The notes under the pieces are model-generated. The model was not told where the DNA came from, did not search any database, and saw only the letters and a program-made list of their open reading frames with translations. The position numbers and the translations under genes are program-made. Of a stretch of 64,000 nt of DNA, positions 7,251-14,008 are shown piece by piece. The stretch lies in assembly GCF_015209965.1 (NCBI RefSeq), contig NZ_MU158690.1, positions 688,069-752,068 of the forward strand, in the 5' to 3' direction. The number at the start of each line of letters is the position of its first letter. The stretch's first letter is position 1. The stretch comes from Sphingobacterium pedocola. Its GTDB lineage: Bacteria > Bacteroidota > Bacteroidia > Sphingobacteriales > Sphingobacteriaceae.

Positions 7251-7625
7251 TCACATTTATGTGGTTATAGCATGAAATATGATGAGTTTGTTCAGCTTCC
7301 CAGAGCCAAGTATGGCGAACAGATAGATAAGTTTGAAAAACTATATCGGGACCAGATCAAGAAGATAAAGCATGGACCCGACCGCGATCTGTATTTTGAG
7401 TTTTTAGAGAAAGCTACAGGACCAGACTCTTTGAAATACAAAGTAGGCAGCGGTATGCCATTTCCCTACGTTTATTTCTATACGCTCTTATCCAAAAGCA
7501 GAGTGGATAAAATGCCAACGCGAATTGAATACTACAAGGTTGTGAAATACTCATTATTCACGAAGGACAAAGAAGAATTAATCCATCCAAGAGATATTCC
7601 ATTTTTGCGGTATAAAGAGTGGTAG
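7140..7625 (+). CDS. small secreted protein, possible immunity partner
   Basis: The 161-residue precursor begins with a clear signal peptide (MKNYIFNILLGLIIVALLPE, cleavage near VTIGQ). The mature part is charged and helical (RAKYGEQIDKFEKLYRDQIK) and ends FLRYKEW. No family is recognised. It lies directly after the Cys/His domain gene, and its first 111 bases are copied at 7710-7820. A neighbour with a duplicated 5' end is a pattern often seen for immunity genes of polymorphic toxins, but the role is inference. Confidence 0.65.
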   Translation: MKNYIFNILLGLIIVALLPEVTIGQDASKTKEIRSQLSHLCGYSMKYDEFVQLPRAKYGEQIDKFEKLYRDQIKKIKHGPDRDLYFEFLEKATGPDSLKYKVGSGMPFPYVYFYTLLSKSRVDKMPTRIEYYKVVKYSLFTKDKEELIHPRDIPFLRYKEW

Positions 7626-7709
7626 TAATGACGCCTAGTCATGTTGACTGCGGATTTTAAGGGCGAGCAGAAAAAACTGCTCGCTTTTACCACATTAAAA
7701 GTTGACTAC

Positions 7710-7988
7710 ATGAAAAATTATATATTCAACATATTATTAGGATTAATAATAGTAGCACTGCTACCTGAGGTTACGATAGGACAAGATGCTTCCAAAACGA
7801 AAGAAATTAGATCACAGCTTGCACGCCTATGTTGCCTGAGTACGTCTGCTTTATCCCTGAGTAGGGGGCGAGAGGTAATTCATCCTTCCCTCCAATACTT
7901 CAAAATCCCATCAATAGAATCTTTTCAAATAAAGCATGGCGACTACTACAAAGTGTTTTTAAGCATTTCTCCAATTCACTTACCGTGA
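7710..7988 (+). pseudogene. duplicated signal-peptide start fused to unrelated sequence
   Basis: The frame from 7710 repeats the first 37 codons of the secreted protein at 7140, then continues as LARLCCLSTSALSLSRGREV with no resemblance to that protein, ending after 92 codons. The tail has no domain I recognise. This looks like a duplication followed by deletion or recombination. An open frame on the other strand (7900-8076, 58 codons) overlaps its 3' part, so at most one of the two is real. Confidence 0.55.
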
Positions 7989-8098
7989 AAGAGATGTTAC
8001 TTTCGGCCTTTGTCTTTTTATAGACGTCTGGCTTATCTGCTTTTCTTACGGATAGTCTTTGGATAATTTCGATCATTGTTAAAGAAGAGCTGCAAGGG

Positions 8099-8395
8099 TT
8101 AAAAGTCGATTGAAATTTTTACTTTTCCGCCCAATCCTTTTTCAACGATGTCAAATAGTGTTTTTAAAGTTATATTATTTCCGTTATTCTCTATTTTTGA
8201 GATATACTCACGTTTTTTGTCTACTAGATTGGCAAGTTCTGACTGTGTTAAGTGCCTCTCCTCACGAGCTTTTTTAAGAAGTAGGCCAATTTTAAAAGAT
8301 TCGAAGTCTCTTTCAAGTTCATCTCGTCTTTCAGTCCCTACTTTTCCGTAAACATCGTCCTTTATATTTTTCCAACTTTTAGTTTCCATTTTCAT
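8099..8395 (-). CDS. XRE-family HTH antitoxin, HigA type
   Basis: The 98-residue protein has an XRE helix-turn-helix at about residues 35-90 (KKAREERHLTQSELANLVDK, then KREYISKIENNGNNITLKTL). The N-terminal 30 residues (KSWKNIKDDVYGKVGTERRD) are the usual toxin-facing part of HigA-type antitoxins. It lies behind and overlaps by 17 bases the HigB-type toxin frame at 8379-8733, the toxin-first order typical of HigBA. Because the toxin is frameshifted, the antitoxin is intact but apparently without a partner. Confidence 0.85.
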   Translation of the reverse strand: MKMETKSWKNIKDDVYGKVGTERRDELERDFESFKIGLLLKKAREERHLTQSELANLVDKKREYISKIENNGNNITLKTLFDIVEKGLGGKVKISIDF

Positions 8396-8733
8396 TATGT
8401 TTTTGTTCGTAATATTCAGCCATTATTTTTAACGCTTTTTCGATTTGATTTTTAGGTGTTTTCTGGGTTTTCTTTTGAAATCCATTCATTAGCACGATAA
8501 GCTTTTCTCCATCGAAAAAGCAAAATACCCTCCAGATGTTTGAGCCCAGCTGAATCCTAGCTTCATATAATCCTTCAGTTCCTGTCAGATGTTTTAAATA
8601 ATTTGACGGAACACGTTCAAGAGTTTCAATAGCTTCAATGATTTTAAAAATCTTGTCCTGGACTTTCTTTGGCTGACCCGACAGAAAGTCTTCAAAATAA
8701 TTTTTAAAAGCTATAACTTCCTCTTACTGTCAT
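8379..8733 (-). pseudogene. HigB/RelE-type toxin with a one-base frameshift
   Basis: Reading from the ATG at 8733 gives MTVR, then goes out of frame and stops after nine codons. Ignoring one G in AGAGGAAGTT restores a long frame: EVIAFKNYFEDFLSG, then LYEARIQLGSNIWRVFCFFD and LIVLMNGFQKKTQKTP. This is the Gp49/HigB fold of ribosome-dependent mRNA endonucleases, about 117 residues. The sequence KNQIEKALKIMAEYY ends it, with the stop 17 bases inside the antitoxin gene. Everything after codon four is well preserved, so the inactivation is recent, or the extra G is a sequencing error or a slippage site. Confidence 0.8.
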
Positions 8734-8737
8734 AAGA

Positions 8738-8758
8738 CAAAGGTAATTTAAAAGTTAC
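8738..8758 (-). promoter_or_regulatory. promoter and imperfect dyad of the higBA-like pair
   Basis: On the minus strand, TACCTTTG (8745-8738) fits the -7 consensus and lies only four bases before the toxin ATG, implying a nearly leaderless message. An imperfect dyad GTAACTTTTAAATTAC (8758-8743) overlaps it, a sensible place for the HTH antitoxin to bind and repress. Confidence 0.45.
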
Positions 8759-8781
8759 TTTTTAACAAATTTTAGACGTGT

Positions 8782-8934
8782 TTAATTTTTTCTAAACTCC
8801 TCCCTTACCTTTTTGATGACGGTTTTTTCGTTGGCGTCTTTGGGAGAGAGGTGCTTATAGAGTTTGTCCAGATCTTCAAGAACTTCGGCTTTCGGTGATG
8901 CTTTTATTCCTTCTAGTACCTGTAAAATAAACAC
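8782..8934 (-). pseudogene. short C-terminal gene fragment, unidentified
   Basis: An open frame on the minus strand reads LQVLEGIKASPKAEVLEDLD and ends KKVREEFRKN at 8782. It looks like the charged helical C-terminus of a larger protein. There is only a GTG at 8934 as a possible start, and a stop lies 14 codons upstream. The boundary coincides with the 107-bp repeat, so recombination probably removed the rest. I do not recognise the parent family. Confidence 0.35.
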
Positions 8935-9045
8935 ATTGGAGTTGCTACTGGAATCGCAACTTAAAGGTAGGGAGTATTAGCAAGAGGCTATAAGGGCTGG
9001 GTTACAAACCTGTGCTAGCTGTGGATGGATATTTAAGCAGCATCT

Positions 9046-10263
9046 TTATGTAGCACTGCGACGTGTAAGTGCTTTTATGCACTCCTCACGGATCTTCCAT
9101 AATTCATCAAGATCGTATGAAACTCCATTTTTCTTGATCCATGTGGTTAGATAGTCCTTATGGTAAGACACCTTAGAATCCGTAGCCTGGTCTGCTTGTA
9201 TTTCGACTTCAGCCAGTAGTTCAAGCTCAAATTTGGTTTCATTGATACCGATGCCGGTATAGTCAAGTATATGGTTGTAAGCGCGAATATAACTGTGAGC
9301 TTCTGGGATATATTTTAGATTGTATTTTTTTAGCACGTCTTTAATAGCTGGCGTGTTTTTGGCAGTCATGTAAAATATGCCCAACATCAATTGCAGCTCT
9401 GGATGTCCGTTTTCATCGGCCAGTCTTTTCAGCAGTACATGTTTGGTACTACAGGTGCCGCAGTTGTCTTCGAATAAACATAATGGGTTGTTTTTATCGC
9501 TGTTTCGCCGGTAATTTAAAGTGCTGACCCAGTCAGCCGCCTCGCTAAAAGAATTTATACCCAACGCGGCAAATGAGTTGGAAACCTCGCCTCTGGCCTG
9601 GTCGATAGTGAAGTCTATAGGCTTAGCGAATAATCGTCTTGAAAAAAGATTGGTTCGGCTGTTGTCGAGAATAGGTTCCCCGGATTTCTTATTGAGAAAA
9701 TAGCGGATGTTCTGGATGAGGTACCGTGGATGGAAGTTTGGCCCAAATTGATCCATCGCCCTAAATGTGTCAAAAATTTCCAAGGCTGTGCGCGTATGAT
9801 TGAAATACCCCTGCTCCAGTAGTTTTCTAAAGGCAGTTTGTACTTCTGCATAGGTACTAAGAAATAGAGGTGTTTCAAGCTCATCTTCCTTTTCCTCCGT
9901 GCAGATTTCCAGGTACTTGTTCGGTAGATCCTGATCAGTTTCTATTGTTATAACCCGTTTTATTCGCTTCCGGTCGATCTTGAGTTCTTCGACATTCAGT
10001 TTATACAGATCGAGAGGAGTAACGGGTGGGTTGTAGTCTTCCAGTAAAAGGATTTTTGCAAGGTGTGCGCTATCTTCCGGATCAATCAGTGTCGGCTTAA
10101 AAGGGTTTTCGGTATCCCGTATAAAAAAGTTATGCTTGCCAAGCAGGAAAGAACACTCAAATGCTGATATTCCTTTTTCTTTCCTGATTTTATAATATAG
10201 GGCAATCTTGTCAAACGAGAACGCAGGAAAAGTAACAAGGTGTTTTGACTTTTTGTTGGCCAT
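9046..10263 (-). CDS. uncharacterised protein with C-terminal transglutaminase-like Cys motif
   Basis: The 405-residue cytoplasmic protein has an N-terminal, possibly DNA-binding, region (about 10-70: FSFDKIALYYKIRKEKGIS and FECSFLLGKHNFFIRD). Its C-terminal domain contains LCLFEDNCGTCSTKHVLLKR with a nucleophile-like Cys, then a long helix and YNHILDYTGIG. The GTCSTKH motif resembles transglutaminase-like Cys active sites, though the matching His/Asp cannot be assigned with confidence. It is the last gene of a three-gene minus-strand cluster and a partly deleted copy lies at 5335-5493. The function is unknown. The 64-base gap to the AlbA_2 gene suggests co-transcription. Confidence 0.75.
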   Translation of the reverse strand: MANKKSKHLVTFPAFSFDKIALYYKIRKEKGISAFECSFLLGKHNFFIRDTENPFKPTLIDPEDSAHLAKILLLEDYNPPVTPLDLYKLNVEELKIDRKRIKRVITIETDQDLPNKYLEICTEEKEDELETPLFLSTYAEVQTAFRKLLEQGYFNHTRTALEIFDTFRAMDQFGPNFHPRYLIQNIRYFLNKKSGEPILDNSRTNLFSRRLFAKPIDFTIDQARGEVSNSFAALGINSFSEAADWVSTLNYRRNSDKNNPLCLFEDNCGTCSTKHVLLKRLADENGHPELQLMLGIFYMTAKNTPAIKDVLKKYNLKYIPEAHSYIRAYNHILDYTGIGINETKFELELLAEVEIQADQATDSKVSYHKDYLTTWIKKNGVSYDLDELWKIREECIKALTRRSAT

Positions 10264-10326
10264 GGCATAGATACTGTTGCTTCAAAGATAATAATTAATC
10301 GATTTTGATTTGAAGTCAAAAGCGTA

Positions 10327-11694
10327 TTATTCAAGAATTTTCCAATAACCTCCTTTCGTAGAGCCGATCCTTTCTATTAGCTTTAATTTGCGTAATTTGG
10401 CCAATTGATATTCTATTCCTCTAACCGAAAGTTTTGCTCTTTCGGCAAGCTCTTCTCGTGTGATATGAGGATTGTCCTTAATGTAAAAGAATACTGCAGC
10501 AGAGGTTCCTCTCAAAGTTTTTCCCACAGTTTTTCCCACAGTTTCTCCCACAGTTTTTCCCACAGTTTCTTCTAAAAGACTGTCATCCTGTGCATAAACT
10601 AAAACCCTAAAGCCATGCTGGAAATTTTCAAAGACCGGCTGTTTTAGACCATGATTAGCAAATCCTTCCTTAATCCTTTTAATACCTGAACCATACTTCT
10701 CGATAAATTGGGCTTCTTTAAAAGCTGAAGCTACCTTTCTATTGCGGGCTTGAGAAGAATAATCCCCACTTAATAACTGGTCTATTGTAATATTCTCGGG
10801 AAGTCTACCCGGATTGAAAAACTCTATATAGTCATCATAAATCTTGACAGAAGAATCGCCATAGTGCGTATAATCACGATGGACTATCATGTTTATAGCG
10901 ATCTCCCGTAGTGCATCCATCGGATATTGCCATCTTTCCTCTCTCCTTGGATCTCCTGTAATGATATAGCTTTTATTGATATGCTTCCTGACAAAGTCCA
11001 ACACCAATTCGACTTCGCTAAATAAATCCGACCTTATGGTTATGCCATCCTTGATACTGGTCGGAGTTGAGAAACGTCCTAACTCGATTGTTGCATCGAA
11101 TACATCGTTGCGGGCAAACATAAGATATCCAGCGTGAGTAACCTGCCCCTCCTTTATAAGATCGTATTTGTTCAAAACAGTTAGGGGGTCATCGGCTATA
11201 ATGTATTGTCTGCCATTGTTACAGTTGGTTATAAATGTATTTACCTTCTCCAAGGATAACATATCGATACTTTTTTCGGGATTAATATAGCTGTCCCAAC
11301 TCGTATTGAACGACTTCAAATGCATATCGGCAATCTCCGAAAGAGACAACATATGGTTGGAATTGTTAACCCTCTTATAATATCTGCCTTTGAAAGAAAC
11401 AGGTTTAATCGGAAACTCAGATATGGTAAGTTCGCCAACATCTACACCATTGATATGGATAATATTTGCATCAGGAATAATGCTGGGTTGGGTTTTGTTC
11501 TTGACCTCGTTGATCCACTTCTGTAATGTTTCCGATCCGAGAGTAAAGCCTTTTACAGGCGTCCCCTTATCAGTCATACCGACTAATACGCGTCCTCCCT
11601 TAGTATTGGCAAATGCTGATAGCGATTCAATAACTGCATCGTTAAAGGAACTTTTAAACTCCGTGTGTATATCTTCTTTTAGTGGTTTGGCCAT
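10327..11694 (-). CDS. AlbA_2 domain ATP-binding putative transcriptional regulator (RecG-like family)
   Basis: The 455-residue protein starts with an AlbA_2/Schlafen-type domain (about 1-120: EFKSSFNDAVIESLSAFANT, GGRVLVGMTD, YYKRVNNSNHML). A HATPase-like domain follows (about 240-365: ALREIAINMIVHRDYTHYGD, then EFFNPGRLP and EKYGSGIKRI). The C-terminus is a winged helix (HITREELAERAKLSVRGIEY). A spacer of repeated four-residue units (TVGK/TVGE) joins the last two. Such proteins are often annotated as RecG-like or divergent AAA regulators and occur in defence and mobile islands. It sits 12 bases after the HTH gene 11707-12267, and a degenerate partial copy lies at 6290-6544. Confidence 0.88.
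   Translation of the reverse strand: MAKPLKEDIHTEFKSSFNDAVIESLSAFANTKGGRVLVGMTDKGTPVKGFTLGSETLQKWINEVKNKTQPSIIPDANIIHINGVDVGELTISEFPIKPVSFKGRYYKRVNNSNHMLSLSEIADMHLKSFNTSWDSYINPEKSIDMLSLEKVNTFITNCNNGRQYIIADDPLTVLNKYDLIKEGQVTHAGYLMFARNDVFDATIELGRFSTPTSIKDGITIRSDLFSEVELVLDFVRKHINKSYIITGDPRREERWQYPMDALREIAINMIVHRDYTHYGDSSVKIYDDYIEFFNPGRLPENITIDQLLSGDYSSQARNRKVASAFKEAQFIEKYGSGIKRIKEGFANHGLKQPVFENFQHGFRVLVYAQDDSLLEETVGKTVGETVGKTVGKTLRGTSAAVFFYIKDNPHITREELAERAKLSVRGIEYQLAKLRKLKLIERIGSTKGGYWKILE
10515..10572 (-). repeat. 12-bp tandem repeat inside the AlbA_2 gene
   Basis: Units of CCCACAGTTTYT (plus strand) occur four to five times in a row and encode ETVGKTVGETVGKTVGKT in the linker before the C-terminal winged helix. 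A 12-bp unit keeps the reading frame, so copy number can change linker length without breaking the protein. Confidence 0.8.
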
Positions 11695-11706
11695 CTGAAA
11701 TTCAGT

Positions 11707-12267
11707 TTATGGTCTTTTAAATAGCGCTTCGTCCTCACTCTTTCTTATAAGCGTATCCTTTTTTATAGCGTTATCGATCACGGCGGTGAAATCCTTCGCT
11801 TCCCAGTTTTTTCCAGCTTGCGCACCACAATAGTGTGCGATTTCTTTTGATGTATGCCATTCGTCAAAGAATGGGTCATTATTTTCGGCTAAAAGTAAAT
11901 GAAGCGTACCCGTCGGTCCCAGTTCTGTGGGTTCTATCTTAATAATAATTTTTTTGACCATTTCCTCCTTGAAGGATGCAGGAGGATAGAAATCGCCCAC
12001 AGTGTATGTGATATTATATCCTAATTCAAATGATTTCGCGGTGAACGCTCGGGCCAGTTTATTCAGATGCTGATCATGGTATTTCGCAGTGTTTTTGCCA
12101 CTCTCTATTGCTCCCAACAGATTTCCATCAACTTCCAATTCAAGTATCTTTTGGATATCTCTCGTGCTGAATCCTAAATATGTTCTTAATAGGCGGATCA
12201 TGTTTATTATATGGAGGGAAATTGAGTTTACATATACGACTTGCTTCATAAAAGCAAGGTCGTTCAT
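11707..12267 (-). CDS. HTH-type protein, unknown role
   Basis: The 186-residue protein has a helix-turn-helix-like N-terminal part (about 20-75: MIRLLRTYLGFSTRDIQKIL, then GAIESGKNTAKYHDQHLNKL) that resembles XRE-type domains with GAIESGKN in place of the common SxIExGKR. The C-terminal half (TLHLLLAENNDPFFDEWHTS, KEIAHYCGAQ) has no named domain I recognise. It is the first gene of the minus-strand cluster with the AlbA_2 and Cys-motif proteins and may regulate it. An alternative start at 12249 (MKQVVYVNSIS) would shorten it by six residues. Confidence 0.65.
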   Translation of the reverse strand: MNDLAFMKQVVYVNSISLHIINMIRLLRTYLGFSTRDIQKILELEVDGNLLGAIESGKNTAKYHDQHLNKLARAFTAKSFELGYNITYTVGDFYPPASFKEEMVKKIIIKIEPTELGPTGTLHLLLAENNDPFFDEWHTSKEIAHYCGAQAGKNWEAKDFTAVIDNAIKKDTLIRKSEDEALFKRP

Positions 12268-12441
12268 ATTGATTTTATAAAATGTAATAGAAAAAATTTG
12301 TTTTAAATTAAAGTATTGTTTATGTTTGTTTTATAAATTGATTTTTTCAATTTATGGCATTAGACTAAAAGAGTCTCGACTGTGAATTCCGACATTTCAG
12401 TAGGACGAGGCGATAGGTTTTAATGCCCACTACAATATTTT

Positions 12442-12468
12442 GTATATCTTTGATATACGCTATAGCGT
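12442..12468 (+). promoter_or_regulatory. -7 box TATCTTTG within two palindromes
   Basis: TATCTTTG (12445-12452) fits the TAnnTTTG promoter element. It is embedded in GTATATC-TTT-GATATAC (12442-12458), followed immediately by the perfect 12-bp palindrome ACGCTATAGCGT (12457-12468). Transcription would start at the second palindrome. The pair of dyads on the promoter suggests an operator as well as the base of the leader hairpin. Confidence 0.45.
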
Positions 12469-12538
12469 GTGGGCCCTATCGTTACCGTTCCTAAGCCGTC
12501 GGAAGCTAACAGTACGGTTGATAGGAGCCCGGCTATAG
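12460..12538 (+). ncRNA. structured leader RNA element A upstream of tlpA-susC-susD
   Basis: Three nested helices can be drawn by eye: CTATAGC (12460) with GCTATAG (12532), GGGCCCTATC (12471) with GATAGGAGCCC (12520, one bulge), and ACCGT (12484) with ACGGT (12514). Together they form a hairpin of about 79 nt right at the predicted transcript start. No known riboswitch class is recognised. A similar-sized element lies upstream of the exported protein gene at the other end of the locus (19543-19636, minus strand). Confidence 0.45.
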
Positions 12539-12555
12539 TTCCTTGCAATCGCGAG

Positions 12556-12661
12556 ACTCACTTAAATAAAAGTGAGTTATGAAAATTACAAAAAAGCAAC
12601 TTTACAAAAATCTAAAAACCGCCCCGGAGTAGCTCCGCAGGGCTTGTCCGCATTTGCGGAC
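12556..12661 (+). promoter_or_regulatory. possible attenuator around a 17-codon leader frame
   Basis: A hairpin ACTCACTT/AAGTGAGT (12556-12577) ends one base before the ATG of a 17-codon frame. CGGAG-TAG-CTCCG pairs across its stop codon, and GTCCGCATTTGCGGAC (12646-12661) forms a hairpin just after it. Alternating hairpins around a tiny frame are the layout expected for translation-dependent attenuation. The final hairpin lacks a T tract, so it is not a standard terminator. Confidence 0.35.
12579..12632 (+). CDS. putative 17-residue leader peptide
   Basis: ATG at 12579 opens MKITKKQLYKNLKTAPE and stops at TAG. The peptide is lysine-rich (five K) with a Pro-Glu end. It sits between two hairpins in the leader of the TlpA/SusC/SusD operon, 215 bases before the first gene. 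Whether it is translated cannot be judged from one sequence. Confidence 0.3.
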   Translation: MKITKKQLYKNLKTAPE

Positions 12662-12847
12662 ATCTCAATCGATGAATGCGTGTAAGATAACCGAAATTAA
12701 CCTGATGATGTATAAAACCGCATTTCGATTTTTAATCAATCAAATTATTTATAGGTGGCCTGAGCTGTAGGCTTGGGTAGAGATGAATAGCGCTATAAAG
12801 ATCTAGCGAAGGCACAGAGTACAGGTCACACCATTAACCTTAAAAAA

Positions 12848-14008
12848 ATGAATATATTTTTTAAGGGTGGGAGAGGACTGTGCTATTTAAAGCGGCTATC
12901 TCATCTTTTCAAATCAAAAAATAATCGGAGTCGAACGCTGTTCAGCTTTGTACTAGGTCTTATATGTGTGTTGTTTAGTGATGCCCAGGCGCAGTCCGCT
13001 GGAGAGCGGGCTGTGATCGGGGCAGAGGATATCAAACCGCTACAGATCGGGGACACGATTCCCGAGGCGCTCTGGAACCTTCCATTACAGGTCGTAAACC
13101 ATACTGATGGAAAGCGTAGAATTAAATTGGCTGATTTCAAAGGAAAGGCACTATTGCTGGATTTTATGTCTACAGGCTGTAAAGCTTGTATAGAGGCATT
13201 GCCGGGAATGGAGAAGACAATCAGTGTATATGGCAATGATGTTGTTTTGTTGCCGATTACCAATGAAGGTAGAGACCGTATGCTCAGGTTCAAACCAGAC
13301 AATGATTACCTCCGGAATTCGGAGTTAACGTATGTAGTGGAGGATAGGGTACTGCGAAAAGCGTTTCCACACAGTTTTATATCCCACGTCGTATGGATAG
13401 ATGTACAAGGTGTCGTCAGGGGTTTTACACGGACTAATCATATGACAGAATCTACCTTGGGTGATTTGCTTGACGGAAATACCTTCGGCTGGCCGGTAAA
13501 GAGTGAGACGACATCTTACTTTCACCAGCCGATAATGCAAGGTAATAATAAGCTAGAAGAGATGCCTAATAATACGGGACAAAAATTTCATTACGCTGCG
13601 ATTACGGGATACATAGATGGAATAGGCTCTTACTATCCTACATCTAGGGATACGCTAGAGGGGGTAGAGCGCATATCATTACGAAATATTTCGCTGCTGG
13701 ATTTTGGGCTGATCGCATCTGGCCTGGGGCTATTTAAGAGGGGTAATATATTGAACCAAGATCATACCGAATGGAAAGTGGCCAATGTGCATAGATATGC
13801 ATACGAGTTATATGAAGGAGATGAGCTCACCAAGGATCAATGGTATCAAAGGTATGCCATCTCTTACGAACGGACGGTGCCGCTGGGGATGCGTATGGAG
13901 GATAAGCAACGCATACTGATGGATGATCTAAAATCTTTTATGGAGATAAGCTGCGAACGCAGGGGAGGTGAGCTGCTGTTTTTTGAACTTAATCTAGATA
14001 AGCGATGA
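12848..14008 (+). CDS. TlpA-like thioredoxin-fold protein
   Basis: The 386-residue precursor has a signal peptide or anchor at about residues 31-49 (LFSFVLGLICVLFSDAQAQ) after a basic stretch. A redoxin/TlpA domain follows (about 65-215), with ADFKGKALLLDFMSTGCKAC; the CKAC active-site cysteines are residues 111 and 114. The last 170 residues have no named domain. Such proteins are periplasmic thiol oxidoreductases, often encoded with SusC/SusD pairs of the STGYxxIP type in Sphingobacteriaceae. Its stop overlaps the SusC start (ATGA, 14005-14008), so the two are translated as a coupled unit. A long structured leader precedes it. Confidence 0.88.
   Translation: MNIFFKGGRGLCYLKRLSHLFKSKNNRSRTLFSFVLGLICVLFSDAQAQSAGERAVIGAEDIKPLQIGDTIPEALWNLPLQVVNHTDGKRRIKLADFKGKALLLDFMSTGCKACIEALPGMEKTISVYGNDVVLLPITNEGRDRMLRFKPDNDYLRNSELTYVVEDRVLRKAFPHSFISHVVWIDVQGVVRGFTRTNHMTESTLGDLLDGNTFGWPVKSETTSYFHQPIMQGNNKLEEMPNNTGQKFHYAAITGYIDGIGSYYPTSRDTLEGVERISLRNISLLDFGLIASGLGLFKRGNILNQDHTEWKVANVHRYAYELYEGDELTKDQWYQRYAISYERTVPLGMRMEDKQRILMDDLKSFMEISCERRGGELLFFELNLDKR

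Larger units (their letters stand above)
12268..12847. other. 580-bp intergenic region with promoter, structured leader and leader peptide
   Basis: This region separates the minus-strand cluster from the TlpA/SusC/SusD operon. Its first 150 bases are AT-rich spacer. From 12442 it carries overlapping palindromes, a -7 box, a long hairpin, a short open frame and a GC-rich hairpin, each listed separately. From 12665 to the ATG at 12848 I see nothing distinctive. Confidence 0.6.

Noticed and set aside
7900..8076. 58-codon minus-strand frame downstream of the HigA-type antitoxin
   Set aside because: It is colinear with the antitoxin gene but has no known domain, and it overlaps the duplicated frame at 7710-7988; evidence is too weak to call it.
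12646..12661. Intrinsic terminator in the leader
   Set aside because: The hairpin is good but no T tract follows, so it is described only as part of a possible attenuator.
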